From: Streptomyces sp. NBC_01476 | GTDB taxonomy: Bacteria > Actinomycetota > Actinomycetes > Streptomycetales > Streptomycetaceae | NCBI RefSeq assembly: GCF_036227265.1 | Contig: NZ_CP109446.1 | Span: 3,915,001-3,979,000, forward strand | DNA: 64,000 nt | Direction of reading: 5' to 3' | Shown here: in pieces, positions 41,343-50,604 of the stretch | How the letters are laid out: every line of letters begins with the position of its first letter | Position numbering within the stretch: the first letter of the stretch is position 1 | Notes under the pieces: generated by a model | Databases searched by the model: none | Seen by the model: only the letters and a program-made list of their open reading frames with translations | What the model was told of the DNA's origin: nothing | Position numbers and translations under genes: made by a program

Positions 41343-41804
41343 ATGGCTCCCAACATCGCCACGAACACGACCGTCACGCTGGAAGAGCTGCTGGACTTCG
41401 TCCGTCCGCGGCACCACGCGATCCTGCTCACCACCCGTGCGGACGGCCGGCCCCAGGGCTCCCCGCTCACCTGCGGGGTGGACGACTCCGGCCGGATCGT
41501 CGTCTCCACCTACCCGGAGCGGGCCAAGACCCGCAACGCCAAGCGCGACCCGCGGGTCAGCGTCATCGTCCTGTCCGACGACTTCGGCGGCCCGTGGGTG
41601 CAGGTGGACGGCGCCGCCGAGGTGATCGACGCACCCGAGTCGGTGGAAGGGCTCGTGGAGTACTTCCGCAACATCTCCGGGGAGCACCCGGACTGGGCGG
41701 AGTACCGCGAGGCGATGGTCCGGCAGGGCAAGTCGCTGATCCGGATCACCCCGGAGCGGTGGGGACCGGTCGCCACCGGCGGCTTCCCGGCCCGGCTGGC
41801 GTAG
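41343..41804 (+). CDS. PPOX-class F420-dependent oxidoreductase
   Basis: 153-residue split-barrel flavin/F420-binding protein. LLDFVRPRHHAILLTTRADGRPQGSPLTCGVD is the typical first half and KTRNAKRDPRVSVIVLSDDFGGPWVQVDGAAEV the cofactor-binding region. Family members reduce diverse substrates using F420H2; the actual one is unknown. ATG at 41343 is at the domain start. Convergent with the GT39 gene across a shared terminator. Confidence 0.85.
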   Translation: MAPNIATNTTVTLEELLDFVRPRHHAILLTTRADGRPQGSPLTCGVDDSGRIVVSTYPERAKTRNAKRDPRVSVIVLSDDFGGPWVQVDGAAEVIDAPESVEGLVEYFRNISGEHPDWAEYREAMVRQGKSLIRITPERWGPVATGGFPARLA

Positions 41805-41823
41805 CGCCGGCGGCAGCACGAGG

Positions 41824-41858
41824 CGGGGCCCCCGACCGGTGAGCGGTCAGGGGCCCCG
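41824..41858. terminator. Bidirectional hairpin between oxidoreductase and GT39 gene
   Basis: Outer stem CGGGGCCCC/GGGGCCCCG and inner stem GACCG/CGGTC with one mismatch between; centred between two convergent stop codons. Confidence 0.8.
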
Positions 41859-41868
41859 TCTGCCGTGC

Positions 41869-44244
41869 TCAGCCGGTGGTGGTGGCCGACGACTTCGGCG
41901 CCGTCAGGTCGTAGACCGTGGTACTGCCGACCGTCTTGGCGGTGTAGTGCGCCTCGACCCAGGAGGTGATCCCGGACGCCGTGCCGCTGCCGCCCATGCC
42001 GCCGAAACCGCCGCCGGTGCCGCTGCCGATGAAGTAGTGGATACGGCCGTCGGCCACGTACTTCTCGAACTGGGCGAGGGTGGGGGACGGGTCGCTGCCG
42101 TTGAAGCCGCCGATGGACATCACCGGTTTGCCGGTGGCCAGCTGGTAACTCGCCTGATTCTGCGAACCGATGGCGGCCGCGGCCCAGGTGTAGCGGTCGG
42201 CGTCGGTGCCGAGCAGCTTCTTCATGGCCGCGCTGACCTTGGTGCCGTTGAGCAGGCCGCCCATGCCGCCGCCGGCGCCGGGGGCGCCGCCCCGGCCCTC
42301 AGCGGCCTGGCCGTTGCCCTGCCCCGTGCCCCGGCCGAAGGTGCCGCCGCCGGGGAAGCCGTTCCCGCCGGGCGCGGTGCCCGCGCCAGGAGCGGTGCCG
42401 GTGCCCGTTCCGGGGGCCGTGCCCGTACCGCCGCCGCCCGTACCGCCGCCCTGGCCGCCGAAGCCCGGGAAGCCGCCGGTCCCGGCGCCGGTACCGGTCC
42501 CGGTGCCGGTGCGCGGTGCCCCGTTGCCGCCGAAGCCGCCCCGTGGGCCACTGCCGCCGCCCGGGCCGCCCATACCGCCCTGGACCGCGGGTCCCGCGGT
42601 CACGATGGACCCCTCGTGCGGGGTGTTCACCGTGTTCAGGGTGTAGGCGACCGGGCCGCCGAGCGCGGCCACCAGGCCGACGACCGCCGCGACGAAGCCG
42701 AGCCGTGCGCCGAGCCGGCTCCTGGGCGTCAGCCCGGGCAGCGCGCCCGCCAGCAGCGCGGCCGCGGCGAGCAGCCCGGCCACCACGAGCGCGACCCGCA
42801 GCCAGGGCAGCCAGTCCGCCGACCGGTCGAGCAGCACCGACGCCCAGATCGCCGTACCCAGCACCGCCGCCGCCAGCGTCGCCGCCGCCGCGATGTGGCC
42901 GCGCCGCCGCCAGAGCAGCACCGCTCCCATGCCGGTCAGCGCCGCGATGTAGGGCGCCAGAGCGATGTTGTAGTACTGGTGGAAGATCCCGGACATGAAG
43001 CTGAAGGTCGCGAAGGTGATCAGCAGCGCACCGCCCCAGACCAGGAAGGCGGAGCGTTGCGGGTCGGTACGGCGGGCCCGGCGGGTGATCCACAGTCCTG
43101 CCAGCAGAAAGAGGAAGGCCGCGGGCAGCAGCCAGGCGATCTGCCCGCCCATCTCGGCGTTGAAGAGCCGCCCGATGCCGGTCGCGCCCCACTGACCGCC
43201 ACCGCCGCCACCGCCGGGCGCGCCCCCGCCTCCGCCGCCGACGCTGCCGGTCTCGTCGCCGGTGATCCGGCCGAAGCCGTTGTAGCCGAAAGTCAGGCCG
43301 AGGAAGCTGTTGTCCTGGGAGCCGCCGATGTACGGGCGGGAGGACTTCGGCCACAGCTGGACGATCGCCACCCACCAGCCGCCCGCGAGCAGCATCGCCC
43401 CGGCGCCGTAAAGGAGTTGGAGCAGCCGGCGGCGCAGCGTCGTCGGTGCGCAGACTCCGTAGACCACCGCGAGGGCGGGCAGGATCAGCCATGCCTGCAG
43501 GGTCTTGGTGAGAAAGGCCAGGCCGAGCAGGCCGCCGGCCCACAGCAGCCACTTGGTGCGGGCGTCCTCCAGGGCGCGCAGCACGCAGTAGATGGTGCTG
43601 ACCATGAGCAACGCCAGCATCGCGTCGGGGTTGTTGAAGCGGAACATCAGCGCGGCCACCGGGGTCAGCGCGAGCACCGCGCCGGCCAGCAGACCCGCGG
43701 CAGGACCGAACCGGCGGCGTACGGCGGCGAAGAGCACACCGACCGCGGCGACGCCCATCAGCGCCTCGGGGACCAGGATCTGCCAGGAGCCGAGGCCGAA
43801 GACCCGTACCGACAGCTCCATCGGCCACAGGGCGGCCGGGGGTTTGTCGACGGTGATGGAGTTCGCCGCGTCGGAGGAGCCGAAAAAGAGCGCCTTCCAG
43901 CTCTGGCTGCCGGCCTGGACGGCCGCGGAGTAGAAGGAGTTGGCGTATCCGGAGGCGCCGAGGTCGTAGAGGTAGAGCACGAGGGTGCCCAGCAGCAGGG
44001 CCAGGAGCGCGGGGCGGGCCCATGCCGGGTCCTGCGGGCGGCCCCGCCACAGCCGGGCCGCCCGGCTGCCGGACGGGGCGGCGTGCGCACCGCCCGGGAG
44101 CGGCCCGGCGGGGGGCGGCCCGGCGGGCGGCTGTACGGGATCGGACGGTTGCCGGACGGCGAGGTCCTGGGCCGCCGGCCGGCCGCCGGGGGCCGGCGCG
44201 GCGAGGGGCGCGGCGTCGGAGGGCGTGTCGCGCGGCGGGTTCAT
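41869..44244 (-). CDS. Membrane glycosyltransferase, GT39/ArnT-like
   Basis: 791-residue polytopic GT-C enzyme that would transfer a sugar from polyprenyl phosphate onto an extracytoplasmic acceptor. After a Pro-rich head come about twelve membrane segments; the first external loop has YANSFYSAAVQAGSQSWKALFFGSSDAANSITVDKPP, the family's acidic active-site region. A Gly/Thr-rich low-complexity stretch of roughly 110 residues (near 555-665) precedes a C-terminal external domain (YTWAAAAIGSQNQASYQLATG). Its ATG shares ATGA with the GT2-GtrA gene, making the lipid donor pathway and transferase one operon. Confidence 0.88.
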   Translation of the reverse strand: MNPPRDTPSDAAPLAAPAPGGRPAAQDLAVRQPSDPVQPPAGPPPAGPLPGGAHAAPSGSRAARLWRGRPQDPAWARPALLALLLGTLVLYLYDLGASGYANSFYSAAVQAGSQSWKALFFGSSDAANSITVDKPPAALWPMELSVRVFGLGSWQILVPEALMGVAAVGVLFAAVRRRFGPAAGLLAGAVLALTPVAALMFRFNNPDAMLALLMVSTIYCVLRALEDARTKWLLWAGGLLGLAFLTKTLQAWLILPALAVVYGVCAPTTLRRRLLQLLYGAGAMLLAGGWWVAIVQLWPKSSRPYIGGSQDNSFLGLTFGYNGFGRITGDETGSVGGGGGGAPGGGGGGGQWGATGIGRLFNAEMGGQIAWLLPAAFLFLLAGLWITRRARRTDPQRSAFLVWGGALLITFATFSFMSGIFHQYYNIALAPYIAALTGMGAVLLWRRRGHIAAAATLAAAVLGTAIWASVLLDRSADWLPWLRVALVVAGLLAAAALLAGALPGLTPRSRLGARLGFVAAVVGLVAALGGPVAYTLNTVNTPHEGSIVTAGPAVQGGMGGPGGGSGPRGGFGGNGAPRTGTGTGTGAGTGGFPGFGGQGGGTGGGGTGTAPGTGTGTAPGAGTAPGGNGFPGGGTFGRGTGQGNGQAAEGRGGAPGAGGGMGGLLNGTKVSAAMKKLLGTDADRYTWAAAAIGSQNQASYQLATGKPVMSIGGFNGSDPSPTLAQFEKYVADGRIHYFIGSGTGGGFGGMGGSGTASGITSWVEAHYTAKTVGSTTVYDLTAPKSSATTTG

Positions 44245-45689
44245 CGGGCGCTCCTGTTGTCGTAGGGGGCGGGGTCGTAAGGGGTGGGCTCCTGCGCGGA
44301 GCCGGCGCCTGCGCCGTACGGGCCGGCGGTGTAGACGGGGGCGGACGGCGAGGCGGCCTCCGGGCGGGCGGGCTCCTCGCGGGGTGCGGGCGCCGGTGGG
44401 CTCCCGCCGGGGAAGAGCCAGGCACGGAAGAGCAGGAAGCGCAGCACGGTCGCCGCGAGGTTGGCGGCGATCAGCACGGCGAGTTCGGTGCTGTGGCCGG
44501 GGTGCGGGGTGGCCGCGTGCAGGGCGGCGAGCGAACCGCTGGTCAGCGCCAGGCCGATGGCGAAGACAACGAGTCCCTGTGCCTGGTGCCGTACCGCCCG
44601 GTCCCGGCCGCGCACCCCGAAGGTGAGCCGCCGGTTCGCCGCGGTGTTGGCGAAGGCGGACACCAACAGCGCCAGGGCGTTGGCCAGTTGGGCGCCGAGG
44701 CCGAGGCGGAAGAGGAAGAACAGCAGGAGGTAGGCCAGCGTGCTGAACGCCCCGACCGCGCTGAAGCCGACCAGCTGCCGGGCCAGCCCGGCCGGTACAC
44801 CGGACAGTTCGCGGTCACGCGGATCGTCGCCGAACGGCCTGCGCAGCCGGTCGAGCGCCAACTGCCCGGTGGCCAGGGCCCGTCCGACCCGCCAGACACC
44901 CCGCAGATCGTCGGTCGCGGTACGGACCAGGTCGACGCTGCTGTCCGGGTCGTCGACCCAGTCCACCGGCACCTCGTGGATCCGCAGGCCGGCCCGCTCG
45001 GCCAGCACCAGCATCTCGGTGTCGAAGAACCAGCCGGTGTCCTCGACCATCGGCAGCAGCCGCTCGGCGACATCGCCGCGGATCGCCTTGAAGCCGCACT
45101 GGGCGTCCGAGAAGCGGGCGGCGAGCGAACCGCGGAGGATCAGGTTGTAGACGCGGGAGATCACCTCCCGCTTGGCGCCGCGCACCACCCGCGAGGAGCG
45201 GGCCAGCCGCGAGCCGATGGCGAGGTCCGAGTGGCCGGAGATCAGCGGGGCGACCAGCGGCAGCAGCGCGTTGAGGTCGGTGGACAGGTCCACGTCCATG
45301 TACGCCAGTACCGGCGCCTCCGACGCGGTCCACACCGTGCGCAGTGCCCGGCCGCGGCCCTTCTGCTCCAGCCGGAAGGACTCGACCTCGGGTAGTTCCG
45401 CGGCGAGTGCGGCGGCCACCTGCGCGGTCCGGTCGGTGCTCGCGTTGTCCGCGACGGTGATCCGGAAGGGGTAGGGGAAGGTCGCCGTGAGGTGCGCGTG
45501 CAGTCTTCGTACGCACCGCTCCAGGTCGTCCTCCTCGTTGTACACCGGGACGACGACGTCGAGGACGGGTGGGACGGGCCGCGCCGGCCCGGCCCGGTGG
45601 GAGGGGGCTTCGCGGGCTACCGGATGCGGTTCCGCGGCCCTGGCCGGCAGGTGCCGCCGGGCGGGCAGTTCGCCGAGGTTCGTATCCAT
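44241..45689 (-). CDS. Bifunctional GT2 glycosyltransferase / GtrA-like flippase
   Basis: 482-residue fusion: residues about 40-280 are a DPM1-like GT2 domain (VLDVVVPVYNEEDDLERCVRR, the DxD in YMDVDLSTDL, and CGFKAIRG), residues about 315-445 are a GtrA domain with four membrane helices (GFSAVGAFSTLAYLLLFFLF onward). It would make polyprenyl-phosphate-sugar in the cytosol and help flip it, supplying the GT39 enzyme encoded next. ATG at 45689 lies 25 bp after the kinase stop. A Pro-rich cytoplasmic tail is present. Confidence 0.9.
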   Translation of the reverse strand: MDTNLGELPARRHLPARAAEPHPVAREAPSHRAGPARPVPPVLDVVVPVYNEEDDLERCVRRLHAHLTATFPYPFRITVADNASTDRTAQVAAALAAELPEVESFRLEQKGRGRALRTVWTASEAPVLAYMDVDLSTDLNALLPLVAPLISGHSDLAIGSRLARSSRVVRGAKREVISRVYNLILRGSLAARFSDAQCGFKAIRGDVAERLLPMVEDTGWFFDTEMLVLAERAGLRIHEVPVDWVDDPDSSVDLVRTATDDLRGVWRVGRALATGQLALDRLRRPFGDDPRDRELSGVPAGLARQLVGFSAVGAFSTLAYLLLFFLFRLGLGAQLANALALLVSAFANTAANRRLTFGVRGRDRAVRHQAQGLVVFAIGLALTSGSLAALHAATPHPGHSTELAVLIAANLAATVLRFLLFRAWLFPGGSPPAPAPREEPARPEAASPSAPVYTAGPYGAGAGSAQEPTPYDPAPYDNRSAR

Positions 45690-45714
45690 GCCATGAGCCT
45701 CGGCCGCCCCGCTG

Positions 45715-47484
45715 TCATGACCGTGTGGCCGGCCTGGGCACAGCCTGTGAGAGCGCGGCCGGAAGAGTGACGGTGAACACGGTACGGCCCGGGGCGCTGC
45801 TCACGGCCACCTCGCCGCCGTGCGCGGTGACCACGGAGTGCACGATGGCGAGCCCAAGTCCCGTACTGCCCGCGGACCTTGACCGTGAGGCGTCGCCACG
45901 GGCGAAGCGTTCGAAGACATGCCGGCACAGCTCCGGCGGGATGCCGGGGCCGTCGTCCTCGACCTGCAGCAGCACCTCGTCGCCCCGCCGGCGGACACGC
46001 CCGGTGACCGTCGTACCCGGCGGGGTGTGGGTGCGGGCGTTGGCCAGCAGGTTGGTGAGCACCTGGTGCAGGCGCTGCGGGTCGCCGCGGACGGTGGCGG
46101 GTTCGTCGGGCAGGTCGAGCCGCCAGTGGTGGCCGTGGCCGACCGCGCGGGCGTCGCCGACCGCGTCCACCACCAGCGGCGAGACGTCGGTGTCGGCGAG
46201 GTCGAGCGGGCGGCCGGCGTCCAGCCGGGCGAGCAGCAGCAGGTCCTCCACCAGGGTGGTCATCCGTTCCGCCTCGGACTCGATCCGGCCCAGGGCGTGT
46301 CGCGTGTCCGGGCCGACCGGCTCCCCGCCGCGGCGGGTGAGTTCGGCGTAACCGCGGATCGAGGCGAGCGGGGTGCGCAGTTCGTGGCTCGCGTCGGCGA
46401 CGAAGCGGCGGACCCGGGTCTCGCTCTCCTGCCGGGCGTGCAGCGCCGAACCGACGTGCCCCAGCATGCGGTTGAGCGCGGCGCCGACCTGACCGACCTC
46501 GGTGCGCGGGTCGGTGTCGGTGTCGGGGACGCGTTCGTGCAGTGCCACTTCGCCGCTGTGCAGGGGCAGTTCGGAGACGCGGGTGGCGGTGGCGGCGACC
46601 CTTCTGAGCGGCTGCAGGGTGATCCGCATCAGGGCGGAGCCGGCCAGCCCCGCGGCGACCAGGCCGGCCGCGGTCACCGAGACCTCCACCCAGACCAGGG
46701 TGGACAGGGTGTCGTGCGCGCCGGAGGTGGACAGGCCCACCAGGGTCGTGGTGCCGTCGGTGCCAGGGCGCGCGGACTCCACCCGGAAGTCGCCGAGGCC
46801 GGAGATGTGCAGGGTGTGCGGTCTGCCGTCGAGCGGGACCTGGGTGAAGGCGGTGGCCTGGGCCGTACTGAGGGTGTCGGCGACCAGGCCGGGGCTGCCG
46901 GAGCTGGTGGCGCTGACCGCCGCGTGCCCGATCGCGCCGCTCGCGGTACGGACCGCGCCGACCGTCTCGCCGGGCTGGCCGCCGCCGACCAGGAAGTTGA
47001 GCGGATCGAAGCCGCCGTCGGCCCGGGGGCCGCCGGGGTCCGGGCCGTGCGGGCCTGCTGCCCGGACCGCCAACTCCCCCACCTTGCTGTCCAGTTGCCC
47101 GTACAGGAAGTCGTGCAGGGCGAATATCGTCACCGCGCCGATCACCGCGCAGACGGCGGCGACCAGGGCGACGCAGGACACGACGAGGCGGCGGCGCAAC
47201 GACCAGCGGCGGGTGGGGGCGGGGGACGTGCGTGCGGGGGTGCCGCGCAGCCGGGCCTTTCCCGCCCGGGCGTTTCCTGCCCTGACCTTGGCGCGGACCT
47301 TCGCGCGGGTGTCGGCGCGGGTGTTCGCCCGTCCCTTCGCCGGGGTGCTTGCCCGGGCCTTCGCCCAGGTGCTCGTCCGCGTGCTCGCCCGGGTGCTCGC
47401 CCGCGCTTCCGGCGGGGTGTTGTCCGCCCCGGACCCGCCTGCGGGGTGCGGGGTCCGCACGGACTGCCCCGCAGGGGACCTCAC
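45715..47484 (-). CDS. HAMP sensor histidine kinase
   Basis: 589-residue OmpR-partner kinase. First helix about 97-119 (LVVSCVALVAAVCAVIGAVTIFA), external sensor domain to about 265, second helix, HAMP (LQPLRRVAATATRVSEL), HisKA with His367 in ASHELRTPLASIRGY, then ATPase boxes NLLANARTHTPP, DDGPGIP and STGLGLAIV. The first 90 residues are an unusual basic low-complexity stretch with recurring RASTRAST / RAKVRAKVRA units. The GTG start overlaps the response regulator stop. Co-transcribed with two glycosyltransferases, so it likely controls a surface glycan modification. Confidence 0.92.
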   Translation of the reverse strand: MRSPAGQSVRTPHPAGGSGADNTPPEARASTRASTRTSTWAKARASTPAKGRANTRADTRAKVRAKVRAGNARAGKARLRGTPARTSPAPTRRWSLRRRLVVSCVALVAAVCAVIGAVTIFALHDFLYGQLDSKVGELAVRAAGPHGPDPGGPRADGGFDPLNFLVGGGQPGETVGAVRTASGAIGHAAVSATSSGSPGLVADTLSTAQATAFTQVPLDGRPHTLHISGLGDFRVESARPGTDGTTTLVGLSTSGAHDTLSTLVWVEVSVTAAGLVAAGLAGSALMRITLQPLRRVAATATRVSELPLHSGEVALHERVPDTDTDPRTEVGQVGAALNRMLGHVGSALHARQESETRVRRFVADASHELRTPLASIRGYAELTRRGGEPVGPDTRHALGRIESEAERMTTLVEDLLLLARLDAGRPLDLADTDVSPLVVDAVGDARAVGHGHHWRLDLPDEPATVRGDPQRLHQVLTNLLANARTHTPPGTTVTGRVRRRGDEVLLQVEDDGPGIPPELCRHVFERFARGDASRSRSAGSTGLGLAIVHSVVTAHGGEVAVSSAPGRTVFTVTLPAALSQAVPRPATRS

Positions 47485-48293
47485 GCCGGTTCGCCGGGCT
47501 TGATCAGGTAGCCGGCGCCGCGCCGCGTGTGGATCATCGGCGGGTGCCCGACGTCGATCTTCCGGCGCAGGTAGGAGATGTAGAGCTCGACGACATTGGC
47601 CTGGCCGCCGAAGTCGTAGCTCCAGACGCGGTCCAGTATCTGCGCCTTGCTGAGCACGCGCCGCGGATTGCGCATCAGGTAGCGCAGCAGCTCGAACTCG
47701 GTCGCGGTGAGGTGGATGTTGGCGCCGCCCCGGCTGACCTCGTGGCTGTCCTCGTTGAGCACCAGGTCGCCGACGATCAGCAGCGACTCGTTGCGGGTGG
47801 CGGCCGCGCCGGAGCGCCGCAGCAGTCCGCGCAGCCGGGCCACGACCTCCTCCAGGCTGAACGGCTTGGTCACGTAGTCGTCCCCGCCCGCGGTGAGCCC
47901 CGCGATCCGGTCCTCCACCGCGTCCTTCGCGGTCAGGAAGAGGACGGGTACGTCCGGGGTCTCGCGACGGAGCCTGGCCAGCACTTCGAGGCCGTCCATG
48001 TCGGGCAGCATCACGTCGAGCACGACCGCGTCGGGGCGGGACTCGCGGGCCGCGCGCAGCGCGCTCGCGCCGTCGGACTCGGTACGGACCTGCCAGCCCT
48101 CGTAGCGCAGCGCCATCGAGAGCAGGTCGGCCAGCGGGGTCTCGTCGTCCACGACCAGGACGCGGACCGGGGAACCGTCCGGACGGGCGAGGTCGGTGGC
48201 CGCCTGGGTCGGCTGGCCGAGGGTCTGGTGGCCCGGGCGGGCCTGCGGGCTTGCGGTACCGGTGAGCGAGGAGAGCGATGAGGTGGAAGGCAT
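47481..48293 (-). CDS. OmpR/PhoB-type response regulator
   Basis: 270-residue DNA-binding regulator. A 42-residue Ser/Thr/Pro head precedes the receiver (VRVLVVDDETPL, phospho-Asp93 in VVLDVMLPD, Lys in DYVTKPFSLEE) and the winged helix (IHLTATEFELLRYLMRNPRRVLSKAQILDRVW ... VVELYISYLRRKID ... RGAGYLIKPGEP). ATG at 48293; GTG at 48302 would add three residues. First gene of the four-gene operon; its promoter is in the 198-bp gap shared with the divergent MEDS gene. Confidence 0.94.
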   Translation of the reverse strand: MPSTSSLSSLTGTASPQARPGHQTLGQPTQAATDLARPDGSPVRVLVVDDETPLADLLSMALRYEGWQVRTESDGASALRAARESRPDAVVLDVMLPDMDGLEVLARLRRETPDVPVLFLTAKDAVEDRIAGLTAGGDDYVTKPFSLEEVVARLRGLLRRSGAAATRNESLLIVGDLVLNEDSHEVSRGGANIHLTATEFELLRYLMRNPRRVLSKAQILDRVWSYDFGGQANVVELYISYLRRKIDVGHPPMIHTRRGAGYLIKPGEPA

Positions 48294-48491
48294 GGTGACC
48301 ACCCTGTGCGCTCGCTATGAAAGGAGTCTTGGCCGTTTCTGTGAAACGTCTGAGAATTCCCCGGCGCGACCCGGTCGGACGGTCCCGGTCCGGTGATCGT
48401 TTCCGGTCCCGGCCGGACAGTTGCGGTCAGCGGCGGGGGAGAAGCGGTCGGCGGGGTCGTTCGGCGCACGTCGGGGCGTACGTTCTGGAGT

Positions 48492-49433
48492 ATGGCGGGA
48501 GAGATCTGCGGCCTGGGCGAGGACATACCGGGGGCCGCACCCCGGACGGTCGCCGTCGAGCGGCTGAATGCGGGGGATCACGCATGCCTGTGGTTCGGGG
48601 GCGCCCGCGGTGAGGAAGAGCGGTGGGCGCTGCGGGCGGCGTACGCCATCGCGGGGATCACCCGCGGGGAACGGGTGGTGTTCTTCGTCGAACCCGGCAC
48701 GGAGGGGGAGGGTCTCGACCGGCTGGCCTCCTTCGGCGTGCCGATGGGAGGGACGGTGGGCGGGGCTCTGGGCGGCTCTCCCGGGCGGCCGTACGCCGCC
48801 GGGCGGGTCGAGGTGGTGGGGACCGTCCCCGGGTACGTACCCGGGCGGGGCCTGGACAACGCGGCGCGGATCGATCACTGGGTGACGCTTACCCGGCAGA
48901 GCGCGGCGCTCGGCTTCGCCGGGGTGCGGGCGGCCGGCGACATGGGCTGGGCGTCGTCGCCCGAGGTGGGCAGCGGGCAACTGACCGCGTACGAGGTCGC
49001 GTTGACGCCGGTGCTGGCGAAGCTGCGGCTCGCCGCGATGTGCGAGTACGACCGGGAGAGGTTCCCGGCCGAGCGCTATGACGGCGTACTGGCCGCGCAC
49101 CCGCTGCACGTACTGCCGCTGCCCGGCGCGCTGCACGCCTCCCGCGAGGGCGACGTCCTGCGGCTGTCCGGCGACGCCGACCTGGCCACGCGGTTCGCCT
49201 TCGAGGACGCGGTACGCGACGCCGTCCGGCAGCCCGGCCTCACCGCGATCGACCTGACCGGCCTCGCCTTCATCGACGCCTACTGCGTACGGGCCCTGCT
49301 GCGCCTCGGCGCGGGCGTGGCTCTGGAGTGCACGGCAGCGCAGCACCGGCTCCTCGGCCTGTGCGGGGTGGTGGAGGTCCGCACGGAACCAGCGGGACGG
49401 CCCACCCTCCGGGTACGGGGGTGCGGGGGCTGA
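48492..49433 (+). CDS. MEDS-STAS signalling protein
   Basis: 313-residue cytosolic protein combining a MEDS (methanogen/methylotroph, DcmR sensory) domain, about 15-205, with a C-terminal STAS domain, about 215-310. MEDS signatures are LNAGDHACLWFGG and ITRGERVVFFVEPG; the STAS part has LRLSGDADLATRFAFEDAVRDA and LTAIDLTGLAFIDAYCVRALL, where anti-anti-sigma factors carry a Ser; here the aligned residue looks like Ala/Tyr, so phosphorylation is doubtful. Similar proteins act in stress sigma networks. ATG at 48492 has GGAG only one base upstream, so the start is not certain. Confidence 0.82.
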   Translation: MAGEICGLGEDIPGAAPRTVAVERLNAGDHACLWFGGARGEEERWALRAAYAIAGITRGERVVFFVEPGTEGEGLDRLASFGVPMGGTVGGALGGSPGRPYAAGRVEVVGTVPGYVPGRGLDNAARIDHWVTLTRQSAALGFAGVRAAGDMGWASSPEVGSGQLTAYEVALTPVLAKLRLAAMCEYDRERFPAERYDGVLAAHPLHVLPLPGALHASREGDVLRLSGDADLATRFAFEDAVRDAVRQPGLTAIDLTGLAFIDAYCVRALLRLGAGVALECTAAQHRLLGLCGVVEVRTEPAGRPTLRVRGCGG

Positions 49434-49464
49434 GGGGGGCGAGCCGCTCCGCGGGGGCTCACCT

Positions 49465-49480
49465 GGTACGTATCCGTACC
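49465..49480. promoter_or_regulatory. 16-bp palindrome downstream of MEDS-STAS gene
   Basis: GGTACG (49465-49470) and CGTACC (49475-49480) are perfect 6-bp arms around TATC, 159 bp before the next rightward gene. Operator-like, partner unknown. Confidence 0.35.
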
Positions 49481-49638
49481 GCCGGCGCGGGGGGGCGCCC
49501 TCGGGGAAGTCGCCTCCCCCGGCCGGAAGTTGGTGCTCGCTCCCGCGGGTCGAACGCAGAAGCGCGATTAGCCCTCCGCCCGCGCCCCGCTTCTGCTGTG
49601 ATGGAGCCAGCACGCTTCGTAGTCGAGGGGAGGCCCGC

Positions 49639-49941
49639 GTGGACATGGACGAAGAGCGCCGGTTGGCGGTGCTCGCCCCGGAGATGTCCCGCACCACCGT
49701 TGATCTGCTGCGCCGCGTCGTCGGCGTCGAACCGGCCGAACGCATCCCGGCGGAAGCGCTGGCCACCGCCGACCGCGTTCTGGCCCAGCACGGCGCGGAC
49801 GGCCTGCGCCTGCTCACGATGGGCCTGTGCGGCTGGGCCGCCGTACTGATCGAACAGGACGCGAAGATGTCGGGCCGCACGTACGAAGCGGTGCTCGACG
49901 ACATCGACCTGACCTGCATCGAGTCGCACGCGGAGAACTAG
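49639..49941 (+). CDS. Hypothetical helical protein
   Basis: 100-residue protein, MDMDEERRLAVLAPEMSRTT onward, nearly all predicted helix, with a central LRLLTMGLCGWAAVLIEQDAKMSG. I do not recognise a family. AGGGGAGG precedes the GTG at 49639; ATG at 49645 is an alternative. Codon use matches the core genes, so it may mark the left edge of the accessory block rather than belong to it. Confidence 0.6.
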   Translation: MDMDEERRLAVLAPEMSRTTVDLLRRVVGVEPAERIPAEALATADRVLAQHGADGLRLLTMGLCGWAAVLIEQDAKMSGRTYEAVLDDIDLTCIESHAEN

Positions 49942-50057
49942 CCGCGCGCTTCTTGGCCCCGGCCCTTTTGCGGCTCGCCGGGGCCGTCACCGGACCTCGC
50001 CGCCGAAGCGCCCACGGGGCGGCGCCCACCCGGGGCCGCATCCCCGGGGCCGCCCGC

Positions 50058-50291
50058 CTACAGCGCCGCCGCCACGCCCGTCGCGGGGTCGACCCCGACA
50101 CTCTGCGGCGCCGACCTGCGCGAATAGGCGTCACCGGCCGGCGGCCGGAACTTGAAGACCAGCGTCGACCGCGCACCTTCCGGCGTCGTCACGTCCTGAG
50201 AGATGGGACCAGTGATCGTCCACCCCGCGTGCTTGGTGCCGTCATCAGTGAAATGCGCGACGGCTGCGCGACGTGCTTCGTCTCGGTCCAT
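50058..50291 (-). CDS. Hypothetical 77-residue protein
   Basis: MDRDEARRAAVAHFTDDGTK opens a short soluble protein with WTITGPISQDVTTPEG and TLVFKFRPPAGDAYSRRSAP, possibly a small beta-rich domain. No domain recognised and no strong ribosome-binding site, but residue composition looks protein-like and it is the only sensible frame here. Convergent to 49639-49941 and divergent from the toxin-antitoxin operon. Confidence 0.45.
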   Translation of the reverse strand: MDRDEARRAAVAHFTDDGTKHAGWTITGPISQDVTTPEGARSTLVFKFRPPAGDAYSRRSAPQSVGVDPATGVAAAL

Positions 50292-50604
50292 GCCCCCACT
50301 GTCGCACCTCCCACCGCCACCCGCGCGCCCTCAACCCCCCGGGTTCGCCCCATCCGGGCCCGCGGACTCAAGCAGGAACGCGGCCCGCTGCCGGTGAACG
50401 GCAGGAAGGCGGTCTCACTCACCCACACCGGCGGCACCGACACCGTCACCCTCCACGTCGCGCTGCCCGGACCGTCCAGAAGGGCTGTGGGCCTGCTGGT
50501 GGCACCCGGCAGCGCGCTGGGCTGTTGCAGATGTTTCGATTATTTCGGATACTGCACTTACCGGCCATGGACGTACCGTCCACCGGAGTGGAAAGGGGTG
50601 CGCG
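50292..50604. other. Spacer with toxin-antitoxin promoter
   Basis: 313 bp without a supported gene. The right half holds the promoter at 50525-50553 in the most AT-rich stretch of the surrounding 5 kb. Confidence 0.5.
50525..50553 (+). promoter_or_regulatory. Vegetative-type promoter of toxin-antitoxin operon
   Basis: TTGCAG (50525-50530), 17-bp spacer, GATACT (50548-50553): good match to the HrdB consensus, 52 bp upstream of the antitoxin start. Confidence 0.6.

Noticed and set aside
41839..44265. An 808-codon open frame on the plus strand opposite the GT39 gene
   Set aside because: Low-complexity antisense frame; the minus strand encodes a clear polytopic glycosyltransferase overlapping the GT2-GtrA gene.
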